Origin: Rheinheimera sp. MMS21-TC3
GTDB lineage: Bacteria; Pseudomonadota; Gammaproteobacteria; Enterobacterales; Alteromonadaceae
Assembly: GCF_032229285.1 (NCBI RefSeq)
Contig: NZ_CP135084.1
Span: 3,038,001 to 3,102,000 of the forward strand
Direction: 5' to 3'
Length of the DNA stretch: 64,000 nucleotides
Part shown: piece after piece, positions 19,581 through 30,153 of the stretch
How the letters are laid out: each line of letters opens with the position of its first letter
How positions within the stretch are numbered: position 1 is the stretch's first letter
Made by a program: the position numbers and the translations under genes
Notes under the pieces: generated by a model
The model's input: only the letters and a program-made list of their open reading frames with translations
The model's database searches: none
Told to the model about the DNA's origin: nothing

Positions 19581-20443
19581 TGAAACTGTTAGTGGTAAGT
19601 GGTCGCTCTGGTTCAGGCAAATCTGTTGCGTTACGAGTAATGGAAGATCTAGGTTATTACTGCGTAGATAACATCCCTGTTAATTTACTGCCTACTTTAG
19701 CCACAGCTGTCATGGGCCAATATGAACGGGTTGCTGTCAGTATTGATGTGCGCAACTTGCCAGAAGATCCTGATGATTTAACAGAAATTCTCTCCTATCT
19801 ACCACACAAGGTAGAACTACATATTTTATATTTAGACGCCGATCACAGCACTTTAATTCGCCGCTTTAGTGAAACGCGCCGTATGCACCCTTTATCACAC
19901 AAGGCTATGTCGTTAGACGAAGCCATTCTGCGTGAGCAGCAACTACTTGACCCCGTCGCTAGCAGTGCAGACTTATATATTGATACCACAGAGCTAAATG
20001 TGCACCAGCTAGCAGAGCAATTACGGGAACGTATACTCGGCCAAAAAACTGGGCGCTTAGTTATATTATTTGAATCTTTTGGCTTTAAATACGGCATACC
20101 CAAAGATGCCGACTATGTGTTTGACGCCAGGTTCTTACCCAACCCACACTGGAACCCAGACTTAAAACCACTAACCGGATTAGACCAACCGGTAAAAGAG
20201 TTCTTTGCCGCCCAGCCCGTAGTCGCTAAATATATTTGGCAAATAAATAGCTTTATTAGTAGCTGGTTACCACAACTAGAGCGCAACAATCGCAGCTACC
20301 TTACCATCGCCATAGGCTGCACTGGCGGTCAACACCGCTCGGTATATATAGCAGAATGCTTAGCAGAAAGCTTTCGCAACCAACGCGACGACGTACAGCT
20401 ACGCCACCGTGAATTAGTGCGTCATCACCAACGCCAATATTAA
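19577..20443 (+). CDS. rapZ: RNase adapter protein RapZ
   Basis: A 288-aa protein with an N-terminal P-loop (GRSGSGKS, 9-16) and the C-terminal domain GCTGGQHRSVYIAE. In E. coli RapZ binds glucosamine-6-phosphate and the sRNA GlmZ and delivers it to RNase E, setting GlmS levels for envelope precursor synthesis. The ATG overlaps the ptsN stop (ATGATGA; the second ATG is an equal candidate). Npr follows 3 bases later, as in E. coli. Confidence 0.96.
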   Translation: MMKLLVVSGRSGSGKSVALRVMEDLGYYCVDNIPVNLLPTLATAVMGQYERVAVSIDVRNLPEDPDDLTEILSYLPHKVELHILYLDADHSTLIRRFSETRRMHPLSHKAMSLDEAILREQQLLDPVASSADLYIDTTELNVHQLAEQLRERILGQKTGRLVILFESFGFKYGIPKDADYVFDARFLPNPHWNPDLKPLTGLDQPVKEFFAAQPVVAKYIWQINSFISSWLPQLERNNRSYLTIAIGCTGGQHRSVYIAECLAESFRNQRDDVQLRHRELVRHHQRQY

Positions 20444-20446
20444 TTT

Positions 20447-20716
20447 ATGCGCTGCAAACAAACTGTCACTATAGTCAACCAACTAGGCCTACACGCCAGA
20501 GCCGCCACTAAACTCGCTCAGCTATGCCAGCAATTCAGCGCCAAAATAGAGTTAATCCAAGACAAGCAAACCGCCGACGCCAACAGTGTATTAGCCTTAC
20601 TCATGCTAGCCAGCAGTAAAGGCAAAACCCTACAAGTTGCCACCGAAGGCACAGACGCCCAACAAGCCTTAGACGCCGTAGTTAATTTAATTAACAACGG
20701 CTTTGATGAAGACTAA
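20447..20716 (+). CDS. ptsO: Phosphocarrier protein NPr of the nitrogen PTS
   Basis: An 89-aa HPr-family protein. The phosphorylation site is H16 in LGLHARAAT, and ANSVLALLMLASSKGKTLQV is the conserved helix around the HPr Ser-46 position. NPr takes phosphate from EI-Ntr (PtsP) and passes it to PtsN. Last gene of the long rpoN operon, ended by a terminator 45 bases later. Also called npr. Confidence 0.95.
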   Translation: MRCKQTVTIVNQLGLHARAATKLAQLCQQFSAKIELIQDKQTADANSVLALLMLASSKGKTLQVATEGTDAQQALDAVVNLINNGFDED

Positions 20717-20758
20717 CTCCTGAAATTATTAATTAATACAAAGCATTATTTCTTGTAT

Positions 20759-20790
20759 AAAAAAATAGCGCCTATTGGCGCTATTTTTAT
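20759..20790. terminator. Bidirectional terminator between ptsO and greA
   Basis: AAAAATAGCGCC and GGCGCTATTTTT pair over 12 bp with the 4-base loop TATT, with T runs on both strands. It lies between two convergent operons. Confidence 0.92.
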
Positions 20791-20815
20791 TATGTTGCAG
20801 ATTTTAAGCTTAGAT

Positions 20816-21292
20816 TTATAGGTATTCTACAGCGACTATTTCATACTCTACTACGCCGTTTGGTGTTGTAATATTAACAACGTCGTCTACTGACTTTCCT
20901 ATTAAACCTCGGGCTATAGGTGAGTTGACTGATATTAAATTGTTTTTAATACTCGCTTCATCATCACCTACTATACGATAAGTAACTTCTTGGTCAGTAT
21001 CTACATTAAGGATAGTTACTGTGGTACCAAAAATTACTTTACCGGTATTTTTCATCTTGCTAATGTCTATAATTTGCGCATTAGACAATTTAGCTTCGAT
21101 GTCTTGAATTCTACCCTCGCAAAATCCTTGCTGCTCACGAGCTGCGTGGTATTCCGCGTTTTCTTTTAAATCACCATGCTCACGTGCAGTTGCAATTGCT
21201 TGAATAATAGCCGGTCTTTTAACCGACTTTAATTCATGCAATTCTAAGCGCAGGTTTTCTGCACCCTGCACCGTCATTGGGATCTGACTCAT
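20816..21292 (-). CDS. greA: Transcription elongation factor GreA
   Basis: A 158-aa factor, the same length as in E. coli. The N-terminal coiled coil carries the acidic tip [20 protein letters not shown], which enters the RNA polymerase secondary channel and stimulates cleavage of backtracked RNA. The C-terminal FKBP-like domain follows (about 80-158). Its ATG overlaps the carB stop by 4 bases, the familiar carAB-greA linkage. Confidence 0.97.
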   Translation of the reverse strand: MSQIPMTVQGAENLRLELHELKSVKRPAIIQAIATAREHGDLKENAEYHAAREQQGFCEGRIQDIEAKLSNAQIIDISKMKNTGKVIFGTTVTILNVDTDQEVTYRIVGDDEASIKNNLISVNSPIARGLIGKSVDDVVNITTPNGVVEYEIVAVEYL

Positions 21293-24200
21293 GCGTTTAC
21301 TCTCTTATGTAATTCTTGTACCGACACAACACTTTCAAATGCGCTGGCTGCGGTAGATTCTACTGTAGCAAAAGCAGCATTAAGTGTGGTGGTATAATTG
21401 GTTTTATACTGCAAGGTACCACGGCGAATTGCTTTAGAATCTTCTATTGCTTTACGGCCTTCGGTTGTATTAACCACATAGCTGTATTCGCCGTTTTTAA
21501 TTCTATCTAGAATATGTGGACGGCCTTCTGATACTTTATTTACCGTACGGCATTCGATACCTGCTGCTTGTAATGCTTTAGCTGTACCACCAGTTGCATC
21601 TAACTCAAAGCCTTTAGCAACCATTAGTTTAGCTAAATCTATCATTCGCACTTTATCGCTGTCACGCACCGAAAGCAAGGCTCTACCACCAGTTGGGATA
21701 TCACAGCTAGAACCTAACTGACCTTTTGAGTATGCCATGCTAAAGGTTTCGCCTACACCCATTACTTCACCGGTAGAACGCATCTCAGGGCCGAGTATAG
21801 GGTCAACACCTGGGAATTTATTAAACGGGATCACCACTTCTTTTACTGAGAAGTAAGGCGGGATAATTTCTTTAGTAATACCTTGCGAGGCTAATGATTG
21901 GCCAACCATGCAACGAGCACCTATTTTAGCAATAGCCACGCCAGTAGCTTTTGATACAAAAGGCACAGTACGGGCAGCACGTGGGTTTACTTCAATTAAG
22001 TAAACTTCGTTATCTTTAACTGCGAACTGGGTATTCATTAAACCAACAACGCCAAGCTCTAAAGCTAGTTTGCGCACTTGGTCACGCATTACATCTTTAA
22101 TTTCAGCCGACAAGGTATGAGGTGGTAATGAACAGGCAGAGTCACCTGAGTGCACACCTGCTTGTTCGATATGCTCCATAATGCCGCCAATTACGACGTC
22201 AGTGCCATCACAAATAGCATCAATATCCACTTCGATAGCATCGTCTAAGAAGTTATCTAATAACACTGGCGAGTCGTTAGACACGCTTACGGCATCAGTC
22301 ATATAACGGCGTAAGTCTTGCTCGTCATAAACAATTTCCATCGCGCGTCCACCTAGTACATAAGATGGACGTACTACCATTGGAAACCCAATATCTGCTG
22401 CTGAATTAATGGCTTCTTCCACACTGGTTACCGTAGCATTTTTTGGCTGTTTTAAACCTAAACGTACTACAGCTTGTTGGAAACGCTCACGGTCTTCAGC
22501 ACGGTCGATAGCGTCAGGTGAGGTACCAATAATTGGCACTCCATTGGCTTCTAGGGCGCGGGCTAATTTTAGTGGTGTTTGGCCACCATATTGCACTATT
22601 ACGCCTTTTGGCTTTTCTTTAGCAACAATTTCTAATACATCTTCTAATGTAATTGGCTCGAAGTATAGGCGGTCTGAAGTATCATAATCTGTTGAAACCG
22701 TTTCTGGGTTACAGTTGATCATAATGGTTTCATAGCCATCTTCGCGCAAAGCTAACGCAGCATGCACACAGCAGTAATCGAATTCGATACCTTGACCAAT
22801 ACGGTTTGGGCCACCGCCGATAATCATAATTTTATCGCGATCAGTTGGGGCTGCTTCGCACTCTTCATCATAAGTGGAGTACATATAAGCCGTATTAGAG
22901 GCAAATTCTGCCGCACAGGTATCAACTCGCTTATATACTGGGTGAATATCAAAGCTATGGCGCTTTTTGCGCACTTCGTTTTCGCTTACACCTAATACAT
23001 CTGCAATACGTTTATCAGCAAAACCTTTGCGTTTTAAGCGGGCAATAGCGGCTTTATCTAAGCCAGCAAAACCGGCTGCACATAAGGCTTGCTCTTCTTT
23101 TATTAGGTCTTCAATTTGCACTAAGAACCAAGGGTCTATCTTAGTTAGAGCAAAAATATCATCAATTGACATACCAAAACGGAAGGCATCGCCTATATAC
23201 CAAATGCGCTCGGCACCGGGTTCTTTTAATTCACGAATTAGAATATCTTTAGCGTCGGTTCGAGTTAAATCAAGAATAGGATCTAAACCAGACATACCGG
23301 TTTCTAGGCTGCGTAACGCTTTTTGTAGTGATTCTTGCTGGTTGCGGCCAATAGACATTACTTCACCAACAGATTTCATCTGAGTAGTTAAGCGATCATT
23401 GGCGCCAGCAAATTTTTCAAAGTTAAAACGCGGCACTTTGGTTACTACATAGTCGATACTAGGCTCGAACGATGCTGGTGTTTTACCACCTGTTATGTCA
23501 TTGGCTAGTTCATCTAAGGTAAAACCCACTGCTAACTTAGCCGCCACTCGGGCAATTGGAAAGCCAGTAGCTTTAGAGGCTAAGGCTGATGAACGTGATA
23601 CCCGTGGGTTCATCTCAATGATAACCATACGGCCGTTTTCAGGGTTAATACCAAACTGAACGTTAGAGCCACCGGTTTCGACACCAATTTCACGCAGTAT
23701 CGCCAACGATGCACTGCGCATAATTTGATATTCTTTGTCGGTTAAGGTTTGTGCCGGCGCTACTGTGATAGAGTCACCGGTGTGCACACCCATAGGGTCG
23801 AAGTTTTCAATGGCACAAACAATAATACAGTTATCGTTTTTATCACGCACCACTTCCATTTCGTATTCTTTCCAACCTATTAATGATTCATCAATCAATA
23901 ATTCTTTGGTTGGTGACAAATCTAAGCCATTAGCACAGATTTCTTCAAACTCTTCGCGGTTATAAGCTATACCACCGCCAGAACCACCCATAGTAAATGA
24001 CGGCCGAATAATACAAGGGAAGCCAATATCTTCTAAAACAGCAAAGGCTTCTTCCATTGAATGAGCAAAACCTGCCCGCGGGCAAGATAAACCTATAGCG
24101 CGCATTGCTTCATCAAAGCGACTGCGGTCTTCTGCTTTATCAATGGCATCAGCTGTAGCGCCAATCATTTCCACATTATATTTTTCTAGCACGCCATGGC

Positions 24201-24510
24201 GCTCTAAATCTAGTGCGCAGTTCAATGCAGTTTGACCACCCATAGTAGGCAGTACCGCACAAGGACGTTCTTTTTCTATTATTTTTTCTACAACTCGCCA
24301 GTGAATTGGCTCGATATAAGTAGCATCGGCCATTTCTGGATCAGTCATAATAGTAGCTGGGTTAGAGTTAACTAAAATAACTCTATAGCCTTCTTCTCTT
24401 AAGGCTTTACAGGCTTGGGCACCTGAATAGTCAAACTCACAAGCTTGACCAATAACGATAGGGCCAGCGCCTAAGATTAGAATACTTTTTAAGTCGGTAC
24501 GTTTTGGCAT
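21289..24510 (-). CDS. carB: Carbamoyl-phosphate synthase large subunit
   Basis: A 1073-aa enzyme with two homologous ATP-grasp halves. The first (1-400) makes carboxyphosphate and carbamate, the second (about 550-935) makes carbamoyl phosphate, and the C-terminal domain (about 936-1073) binds allosteric effectors. It starts with [22 protein letters not shown], and the matching second-half motif is [19 protein letters not shown]. It supplies arginine and pyrimidine synthesis with CarA, whose gene lies 30 bases upstream. Confidence 0.98.
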   Translation of the reverse strand: MPKRTDLKSILILGAGPIVIGQACEFDYSGAQACKALREEGYRVILVNSNPATIMTDPEMADATYIEPIHWRVVEKIIEKERPCAVLPTMGGQTALNCALDLERHGVLEKYNVEMIGATADAIDKAEDRSRFDEAMRAIGLSCPRAGFAHSMEEAFAVLEDIGFPCIIRPSFTMGGSGGGIAYNREEFEEICANGLDLSPTKELLIDESLIGWKEYEMEVVRDKNDNCIIVCAIENFDPMGVHTGDSITVAPAQTLTDKEYQIMRSASLAILREIGVETGGSNVQFGINPENGRMVIIEMNPRVSRSSALASKATGFPIARVAAKLAVGFTLDELANDITGGKTPASFEPSIDYVVTKVPRFNFEKFAGANDRLTTQMKSVGEVMSIGRNQQESLQKALRSLETGMSGLDPILDLTRTDAKDILIRELKEPGAERIWYIGDAFRFGMSIDDIFALTKIDPWFLVQIEDLIKEEQALCAAGFAGLDKAAIARLKRKGFADKRIADVLGVSENEVRKKRHSFDIHPVYKRVDTCAAEFASNTAYMYSTYDEECEAAPTDRDKIMIIGGGPNRIGQGIEFDYCCVHAALALREDGYETIMINCNPETVSTDYDTSDRLYFEPITLEDVLEIVAKEKPKGVIVQYGGQTPLKLARALEANGVPIIGTSPDAIDRAEDRERFQQAVVRLGLKQPKNATVTSVEEAINSAADIGFPMVVRPSYVLGGRAMEIVYDEQDLRRYMTDAVSVSNDSPVLLDNFLDDAIEVDIDAICDGTDVVIGGIMEHIEQAGVHSGDSACSLPPHTLSAEIKDVMRDQVRKLALELGVVGLMNTQFAVKDNEVYLIEVNPRAARTVPFVSKATGVAIAKIGARCMVGQSLASQGITKEIIPPYFSVKEVVIPFNKFPGVDPILGPEMRSTGEVMGVGETFSMAYSKGQLGSSCDIPTGGRALLSVRDSDKVRMIDLAKLMVAKGFELDATGGTAKALQAAGIECRTVNKVSEGRPHILDRIKNGEYSYVVNTTEGRKAIEDSKAIRRGTLQYKTNYTTTLNAAFATVESTAASAFESVVSVQELHKRVNA

Positions 24511-24540
24511 TGCGTCTGAGTCTCCGTAATTCGTGTTAGC

Positions 24541-25671
24541 TTAGGCTGAATGTTTACGCATCAGCGCAATAAAATGGTCGAATAGCTCAGCGGCTTCATA
24601 CGGGCCTGGGCTTGCTTCAGGGTGGCCCTGAAAACTAAAGGCAGCTTTATCTGTCCGCTCTAGGCCTTGCAAGGTACCATCAAATAATGACTTATGGGTG
24701 GCACGTAAGGTATCTGGCAAGCTGGCTTCATCAACCGCAAAACCATGATTTTGCGCAGTAATCATTACTCGTTTACTGTCTAAGCTTTGCACCGGATGGT
24801 TAGCGCCATGGTGGCCAAACTTCATTTTTATTGTGCTAGCACCACTTGCTAAGGCTAATAGCTGATGGCCCAAGCAAATACCAAAAATAGGAATATCAGT
24901 TGTTAAAAATGTTTTGATAGCTGCAATAGCATAATCACAAGGAGCAGGATCACCAGGACCATTGGACAAGAATATGCCATCTGGATTCATAGCTAATACA
25001 TCTGCTGCTGAAGTTTGTGCTGGCACTACAGTAATTTTACAGCCACGCTCAGCTAAAGAGCGCAAAATATTACGTTTTACGCCAAAGTCGTAGGCAACAA
25101 CATGAAACTCACCGGTATTAGTTTGATTAAAACCTTGGCCTAACTGCCATGTACCTTCTGTCCATGAATAAGATTCTTTAGTGCTGACTACTTTGGCTAA
25201 GTCCACGCCATTTAAGCCAGAAAAATCTTTAGCTAATTGTAGTGCTTTGCTTTCGTCAAGATCATCTATGGCCATAATACAGCCATTTTGCGTGCCCTTT
25301 TCTCGCAGTATTCGGGTTAATTTACGAGTATCAATATCAGCGATGCCAAGGATATTGTGCGCATTTAGATAATCTGTTAATGATTGTTGATTACGGAAGT
25401 TACTAGCAAGTAACGGTAAGTCTCTTATAACTAAACCTTTAACCCAAACCTGGTTAGATTCTTCATCTTCAGAGTTAGTACCGGTATTGCCGATGTGTGG
25501 ATAAGTAAGAGTGACGATTTGTTCTGCGTATGAGGGATCAGTTAATATTTCTTGATACCCCGTCATAGAAGTATTAAACACTACCTCTCCAACAGAAACT
25601 CCTTTAGCGCCAATGGCTGTACCGCGAAATACGGTGCCGTCTTCCAGTACGAGCAGGGCGGACTTAGACAA
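24541..25671 (-). CDS. carA: Carbamoyl-phosphate synthase small subunit (glutaminase)
   Basis: A 376-aa class I glutamine amidotransferase that feeds ammonia to CarB. The nucleophile Cys is in [10 protein letters not shown], and the catalytic His and Glu are in [12 protein letters not shown] start at the TTG at 25671, 6 bases after a strong GGAGG site. This gives [13 protein letters not shown], matching E. coli carA, which also starts with TTG. A TTG four codons earlier would place the ribosome site inside the gene. Confidence 0.96.
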   Translation of the reverse strand: MSKSALLVLEDGTVFRGTAIGAKGVSVGEVVFNTSMTGYQEILTDPSYAEQIVTLTYPHIGNTGTNSEDEESNQVWVKGLVIRDLPLLASNFRNQQSLTDYLNAHNILGIADIDTRKLTRILREKGTQNGCIMAIDDLDESKALQLAKDFSGLNGVDLAKVVSTKESYSWTEGTWQLGQGFNQTNTGEFHVVAYDFGVKRNILRSLAERGCKITVVPAQTSAADVLAMNPDGIFLSNGPGDPAPCDYAIAAIKTFLTTDIPIFGICLGHQLLALASGASTIKMKFGHHGANHPVQSLDSKRVMITAQNHGFAVDEASLPDTLRATHKSLFDGTLQGLERTDKAAFSFQGHPEASPGPYEAAELFDHFIALMRKHSA

Positions 25672-25868
25672 AATAACCTCCAAACAGCAGAAAACAAGTT
25701 AAAACCACTTAAGATTTAGTACCTGTTTTGACCCAAAAAATGATACCCGAATTTGCCTTAGGCAAACCTGACTATTCTATGCGATTTGCGGCTTTTTTTC
25801 TATGCTTTTTTTGCTTTTAATAAAAACATTGGCTTTACGGCTATTTATGCACTTAACCTTGCATAAAG

Positions 25869-26678
25869 TTATGCTAAATCGGTTAATCCAAGCACTTGCT
25901 GCATAGTATAAAGTCCAGGCTGTTTGTTTTTCAACCAGACAGCAGCACGCATAGCTCCTTGGGCAAAGGTCTCACGACTAGAGGCTTTATGAGTTATTTC
26001 CAGTCTTTCGCTTAAATTAGCAAACAATACGGTATGGTCACCAATAATATCTCCACCACGAATAGTCGAAAACCCTATCGTTTGTTGCTCTCGTTCACCG
26101 GTATCTCCTTCTCTGCCATATACAGCAACCTTAGCTAAATCTCGGCCTAAGGTTTTGGCAATATTATTACCTATAGCCAATGCTGTACCTGAAGGAGCAT
26201 CTTTTTTAAATCTATGATGTGCTTCTATAATTTCTATATCCGCATCAGCACCCATCACTTTAGCGGCGGTTTGCACTAAGTGTTGCAACAAGTTAATGCC
26301 AACACTCATATTCGGCGCCCACACAATAGGAATAGACTTACTGGCGTGCTGGATCTGCTCGTATTGGTCATTGGTTAAGCCTGTTACCCCAATAACCATC
26401 GCTTTTTGCGCAGCTACGGCTAATTGTAAATGGCCTAACATTGGCTCGGGTAAGGTAAAATCTAGCCAAATTTCTGCCTGCTTAATGCTGTTAGCACTTA
26501 CCTCAGTTAAAGGTAAGGCTAATTTACCGCAACCCGCTAACTCACCAGCGTCAATACCCACTAAAGATGAACCTTGACGCACAGTAGTAGCTGTTAGGTT
26601 AAGCTGTTGTTGGCTAGCTACATTAATTAATGCTCGGCCCATGCGACCATTAGCGCCTAAAATTCCAATTGTTGGCAT
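25869..26678 (-). CDS. dapB: 4-hydroxy-tetrahydrodipicolinate reductase
   Basis: A 269-aa NAD(P)H-dependent reductase of lysine and diaminopimelate synthesis. The N-terminal Rossmann motif is GILGANGRMGRALI, and the active-site block EAHHRFKKDAPSGTAL carries the catalytic His and Lys. It precedes carA, with a 197-base gap, in the common dapB-carAB-greA order. The gap contains a TTTGCC/GGCAAA inverted repeat (25753-25767) and probably the carA promoter. Confidence 0.96.
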   Translation of the reverse strand: MPTIGILGANGRMGRALINVASQQQLNLTATTVRQGSSLVGIDAGELAGCGKLALPLTEVSANSIKQAEIWLDFTLPEPMLGHLQLAVAAQKAMVIGVTGLTNDQYEQIQHASKSIPIVWAPNMSVGINLLQHLVQTAAKVMGADADIEIIEAHHRFKKDAPSGTALAIGNNIAKTLGRDLAKVAVYGREGDTGEREQQTIGFSTIRGGDIIGDHTVLFANLSERLEITHKASSRETFAQGAMRAAVWLKNKQPGLYTMQQVLGLTDLA

Positions 26679-26750
26679 ATTTTCACCCTAGTAAACGTTA
26701 ATCTTAACCCGCATTAGAGCAAAAGCCCCGCTTGGTATAAAGCAAAAAAA

Positions 26751-27905
26751 TTAAAGAGCCTGTTGTAATATTTGTTTAGCTATTTGTGGCGTAATATCGC
26801 CATGCTCACCTAACTTAAGCATATTATGCTGCACTAGCTTTGCCTCTACCGCAGCAATTGCTGCAGCACCTAACTTATAATCGCTAAGTTGAGTGGCTAC
26901 ACCCATCTGTTGAAAAAATGCTTTTGTAAGGGCTATAGCCTCATCAATCACTTGCTCTTCATTGCTATAGGATAGCTGCCAGACTCTGCGGCCATATTGC
27001 AGTAGTTTTGCTCTTTTTTGTTCGCGCTGTTGCTGTAATAAAGCGGGTAATATTATAGCCAAGGTTTGGGCATGATCTAAGCCATAACAAGCTGTTAATT
27101 CATGCCCTATCATGTGTGTTGCCCAATCTTGAGGGACACCTTGGCCAATTAAGCCATTTAATGCCATAGTTGCCGCCCACATAATATTTGCCCGCACATC
27201 GTAATTTTCTGGCTCAGTTAATGCCAGTGGCCCTTGCTCGATAAGTGTTTGTAACAAGCCTTCGGCAAAGCGATCTTGCACAGCAGCATTAACCGGATAG
27301 GTTAAGTATTGCTCTATAACATGAACAAAAGCATCTACCACACCATTAGCCACTTGCTTAGTGGGCAAGCTAAAGGTCACGCTAGGATCTAAAATAGCAA
27401 ACTGGGGATAGACTAGCGGGCTAGAAAAGCCTAATTTTTGTTGTGTTTCATAACGGGTTACAACCGAGTTACCGTTACTTTCGCTACCGGTTGCCGGTAA
27501 AGTTAGTACGCAACCTAAAGGAATAGCTGATGTTACCTTAGCGCCCTCGGCTAAAATTTGCCAAGCATCACCTTCAAACACTGCTGCTGCGGCAATAAAT
27601 TTAGCGCCATCTATAACGCTGCCACCGCCTACAGCTAATAGAAAATCAATTTTTTCACGACGTACTAAATCAGCCGCTTGCATTAAAGTTTCAAAACTAG
27701 GGTTTGGCTCAATACCGGAAAACTCTAGCCAACTAAAATCACTTAATGCTTGACTAACTTGTTGATAAACTCCATTGCGCTTAATAGAGCCAGCACCATA
27801 CAGCAACAATACTTTACTGTTTTTTGGGATATTATTTGTCAGAGTGGCAATTTGCTCTTTACCAAAAATAATTTTGGTTGGGTTTTGAAAACAAAAATTA
27901 AACAT
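26751..27905 (-). CDS. yqhD: NADPH-dependent aldehyde reductase / iron-containing alcohol dehydrogenase, YqhD-like
   Basis: A 384-aa group III metal-dependent alcohol dehydrogenase, nearly collinear with E. coli YqhD (387 aa). The nucleotide-binding motif GGGSVIDGAKFIAAA and the metal-binding region, with D and H residues in ANGVVDAFVHVIEQY, MIGHELTACYGLDHAQTLAI and nearby, are present. YqhD reduces toxic short-chain aldehydes from lipid peroxidation and glyoxals using NADPH. It stands alone 72 bases from dapB; the E. coli regulator yqhC is not adjacent here. Confidence 0.92.
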   Translation of the reverse strand: MFNFCFQNPTKIIFGKEQIATLTNNIPKNSKVLLLYGAGSIKRNGVYQQVSQALSDFSWLEFSGIEPNPSFETLMQAADLVRREKIDFLLAVGGGSVIDGAKFIAAAAVFEGDAWQILAEGAKVTSAIPLGCVLTLPATGSESNGNSVVTRYETQQKLGFSSPLVYPQFAILDPSVTFSLPTKQVANGVVDAFVHVIEQYLTYPVNAAVQDRFAEGLLQTLIEQGPLALTEPENYDVRANIMWAATMALNGLIGQGVPQDWATHMIGHELTACYGLDHAQTLAIILPALLQQQREQKRAKLLQYGRRVWQLSYSNEEQVIDEAIALTKAFFQQMGVATQLSDYKLGAAAIAAVEAKLVQHNMLKLGEHGDITPQIAKQILQQAL

Positions 27906-28065
27906 GTCATTACACCATTACGTAAATTGCTTAGGATCGGAACAGAACCTCTATAGCTACCTTTATAGGATCAACATAAAGCAATTCAAGCGCAGCTGGG
28001 AGCTTACTGCGCTAAACAACAACCATCATCAGTTGATTAGCTGCAACTAGAGCATAAACTCCCTA

Positions 28066-29931
28066 TCAATCAGCAAATAGCTGTTTAACTTTTTGCTCTA
28101 AACCAGCTGCAGTTACGCTAGCTGCTGCCACTGTTGGCGCCGCTTCAAGCTCCACCACTGACCAAAAGCGACCTTTAAACTTAAAGGCGCCATTACCTTG
28201 ATGGCTAAAAAATGATCCCCATAAGCCCTTTAATGCCATAGGCACAACAGGCACTGGGCTTTCAGTCAAAATACGCTCTATACCTGGACGAAAGCTATCT
28301 ATGGTGCCGTCTTTTGTTAAGCGGCCTTCAGGAAAAATACAAACTAAGTGCCCGTCGGCTAATGCCTGTTTAATCTTAGCAAAAGCAGCTTCATGTACTT
28401 GCTCATTTTTCTGCTTGCTGCAAATAGGAATGGTTTTAGCAGCTTTAAATAATTTATTTACCAAAGGTAAGTCATAAATAGCTTTTTCCATCACAAAACG
28501 AATGGGCCTTCTAACTGCACCTGCAATCACTAAGGCATCAACATAGCTAATATGATTAGCCACTAACACCGCAGCACCTTGTTCAGGAATATGCTCTAAG
28601 CCTTTTTTTTGTACCCTATACATAGTGTGACTTAGTAAATATATAACAAAACGCAACACAAACTCTGGCATCTGAGAGTACACATATAAGGCCACTGCTA
28701 TATTCATTAAAGCTAAGACTAAAAAGTACTGACTAATTGACAGCCCTAGTACCGATAAAAACAAGATACCAGCCAAAGCGCTAGCAACCATAAATAAAGC
28801 ATTAAAAATATTATTTGCCGCTATAACCCGCGCTCGTTGATGTGACTGGGCACGTTGTTGTAATAACGCATACAAAGGCACGATAAATAAACCGCCAAAC
28901 ACACCAATTAAACTTAATGCCATTAGCAACCACCAACCATAAGCAGTAGCTAAAAACTGACTTAAATTTATTTCTGCTGTAGGGGCAAACGATGGACTAG
29001 TTAAATACAAGGCGATGCCAAAGATAGTTAACCCAACCGAGCCAATAGGTACTATTCCAAGCTCTACTTTATCGCCAGATAAACGCTCACAAAGCATAGA
29101 GCCAATACCCACGCCCAATGAAAATGCAACTAATAGCGCAGTTACCACTGTATTATCACCGCCTAGCACTGTTTTAGTATAGTTGGGAAATTGGGTTAAA
29201 TAACTAGCGCCTAAAAACCAAAACCAGCTAATGGCCATAATAGATAAATATAAATCTCTATTGGTGTAACTAATACTTATTGCTTTTTTGGTTTGCTGCC
29301 AAGGTGCAAAACTAAATTTTTGAGCCGACTCTACTTTACCCACTTTTGGTATATAGCGGCTAACTAGGTAACCTATAACTGAAAACAATACGACTACGGT
29401 ACCTATCCACAGCTCTGCCTGATTAAAGCCAACAATAAGACCACCTAATACAGTTCCCAATAAAATTGCCACAAAAGTGCCCATCTCTACCCAAGCATTG
29501 CCCGCTAATAATTCTTTAGGTGTTAGTAGTTGCGGTAATATTGCATATTTAACGGGGCCAAAAAAAGCCGACTGAGTACCCATTAAAAATAAAATAGCCA
29601 ACAGTACTAAATATTGCTGAAAATAAAATGCTAGCGCAGCCGCCAGCATCAAACCGATTTCTATCAGCTTTAAACCTCGGATTAATGCTGTTTTACAACT
29701 AGCATCGGCCAAAGCGCCTGCAGTAGCAGAGAACAATAAAAACGGTAAGATAAATAAGCCAGCCGCCAGATTCATTGTGATATCAATCGACCAGGGCAAG
29801 GCATTAGCTGCGGTAAAAGCCAGAGCTAACATTAAGGCATTTTTAAATACATTGTCATTAAAAGCGCCTAGCGCTTGGGTTAAAAAGAACGGCATAAACC
29901 GCATGCTACCTATAATTTTCAACCCTGACAT
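28066..29931 (-). CDS. Fusion of an LplT-like MFS transporter with a PlsC-type acyltransferase
   Basis: A 621-aa protein. Residues about 1-410 form an MFS permease with about 12 helices, starting FFLTQALGAFNDNVFKNALM as in lysophospholipid flippases (LplT). Residues about 430-621 are a glycerolipid acyltransferase with NHISYVDALV (459-468; H460 and D465 catalytic) and FPEGR (533-537). Related proteins carry an additional acyl-ACP synthetase domain; it is absent here. A likely role is to bring lysophospholipids inward and re-acylate them, an inference from the two domains. Confidence 0.85.
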   Translation of the reverse strand: MSGLKIIGSMRFMPFFLTQALGAFNDNVFKNALMLALAFTAANALPWSIDITMNLAAGLFILPFLLFSATAGALADASCKTALIRGLKLIEIGLMLAAALAFYFQQYLVLLAILFLMGTQSAFFGPVKYAILPQLLTPKELLAGNAWVEMGTFVAILLGTVLGGLIVGFNQAELWIGTVVVLFSVIGYLVSRYIPKVGKVESAQKFSFAPWQQTKKAISISYTNRDLYLSIMAISWFWFLGASYLTQFPNYTKTVLGGDNTVVTALLVAFSLGVGIGSMLCERLSGDKVELGIVPIGSVGLTIFGIALYLTSPSFAPTAEINLSQFLATAYGWWLLMALSLIGVFGGLFIVPLYALLQQRAQSHQRARVIAANNIFNALFMVASALAGILFLSVLGLSISQYFLVLALMNIAVALYVYSQMPEFVLRFVIYLLSHTMYRVQKKGLEHIPEQGAAVLVANHISYVDALVIAGAVRRPIRFVMEKAIYDLPLVNKLFKAAKTIPICSKQKNEQVHEAAFAKIKQALADGHLVCIFPEGRLTKDGTIDSFRPGIERILTESPVPVVPMALKGLWGSFFSHQGNGAFKFKGRFWSVVELEAAPTVAAASVTAAGLEQKVKQLFAD

Positions 29932-30153
29932 TGCCGCTCCATTAATTATTAGTATCTGTTTATAAAGCCAACAGCATAATAAAAAGCCATTAACTTCACC
30001 AGCAAATAGATTTACTGACTAAAACAGTTAATATGATGATAACTAATTTAGCCTTGCGCTTAGCAACTAAGATTGACAGGAAGTCTAGCCGTCTATATAT
30101 TTGCAACTTATGTTTGCACGTTGCAGTAATGAATCATTTTTGTAGGTACTATT

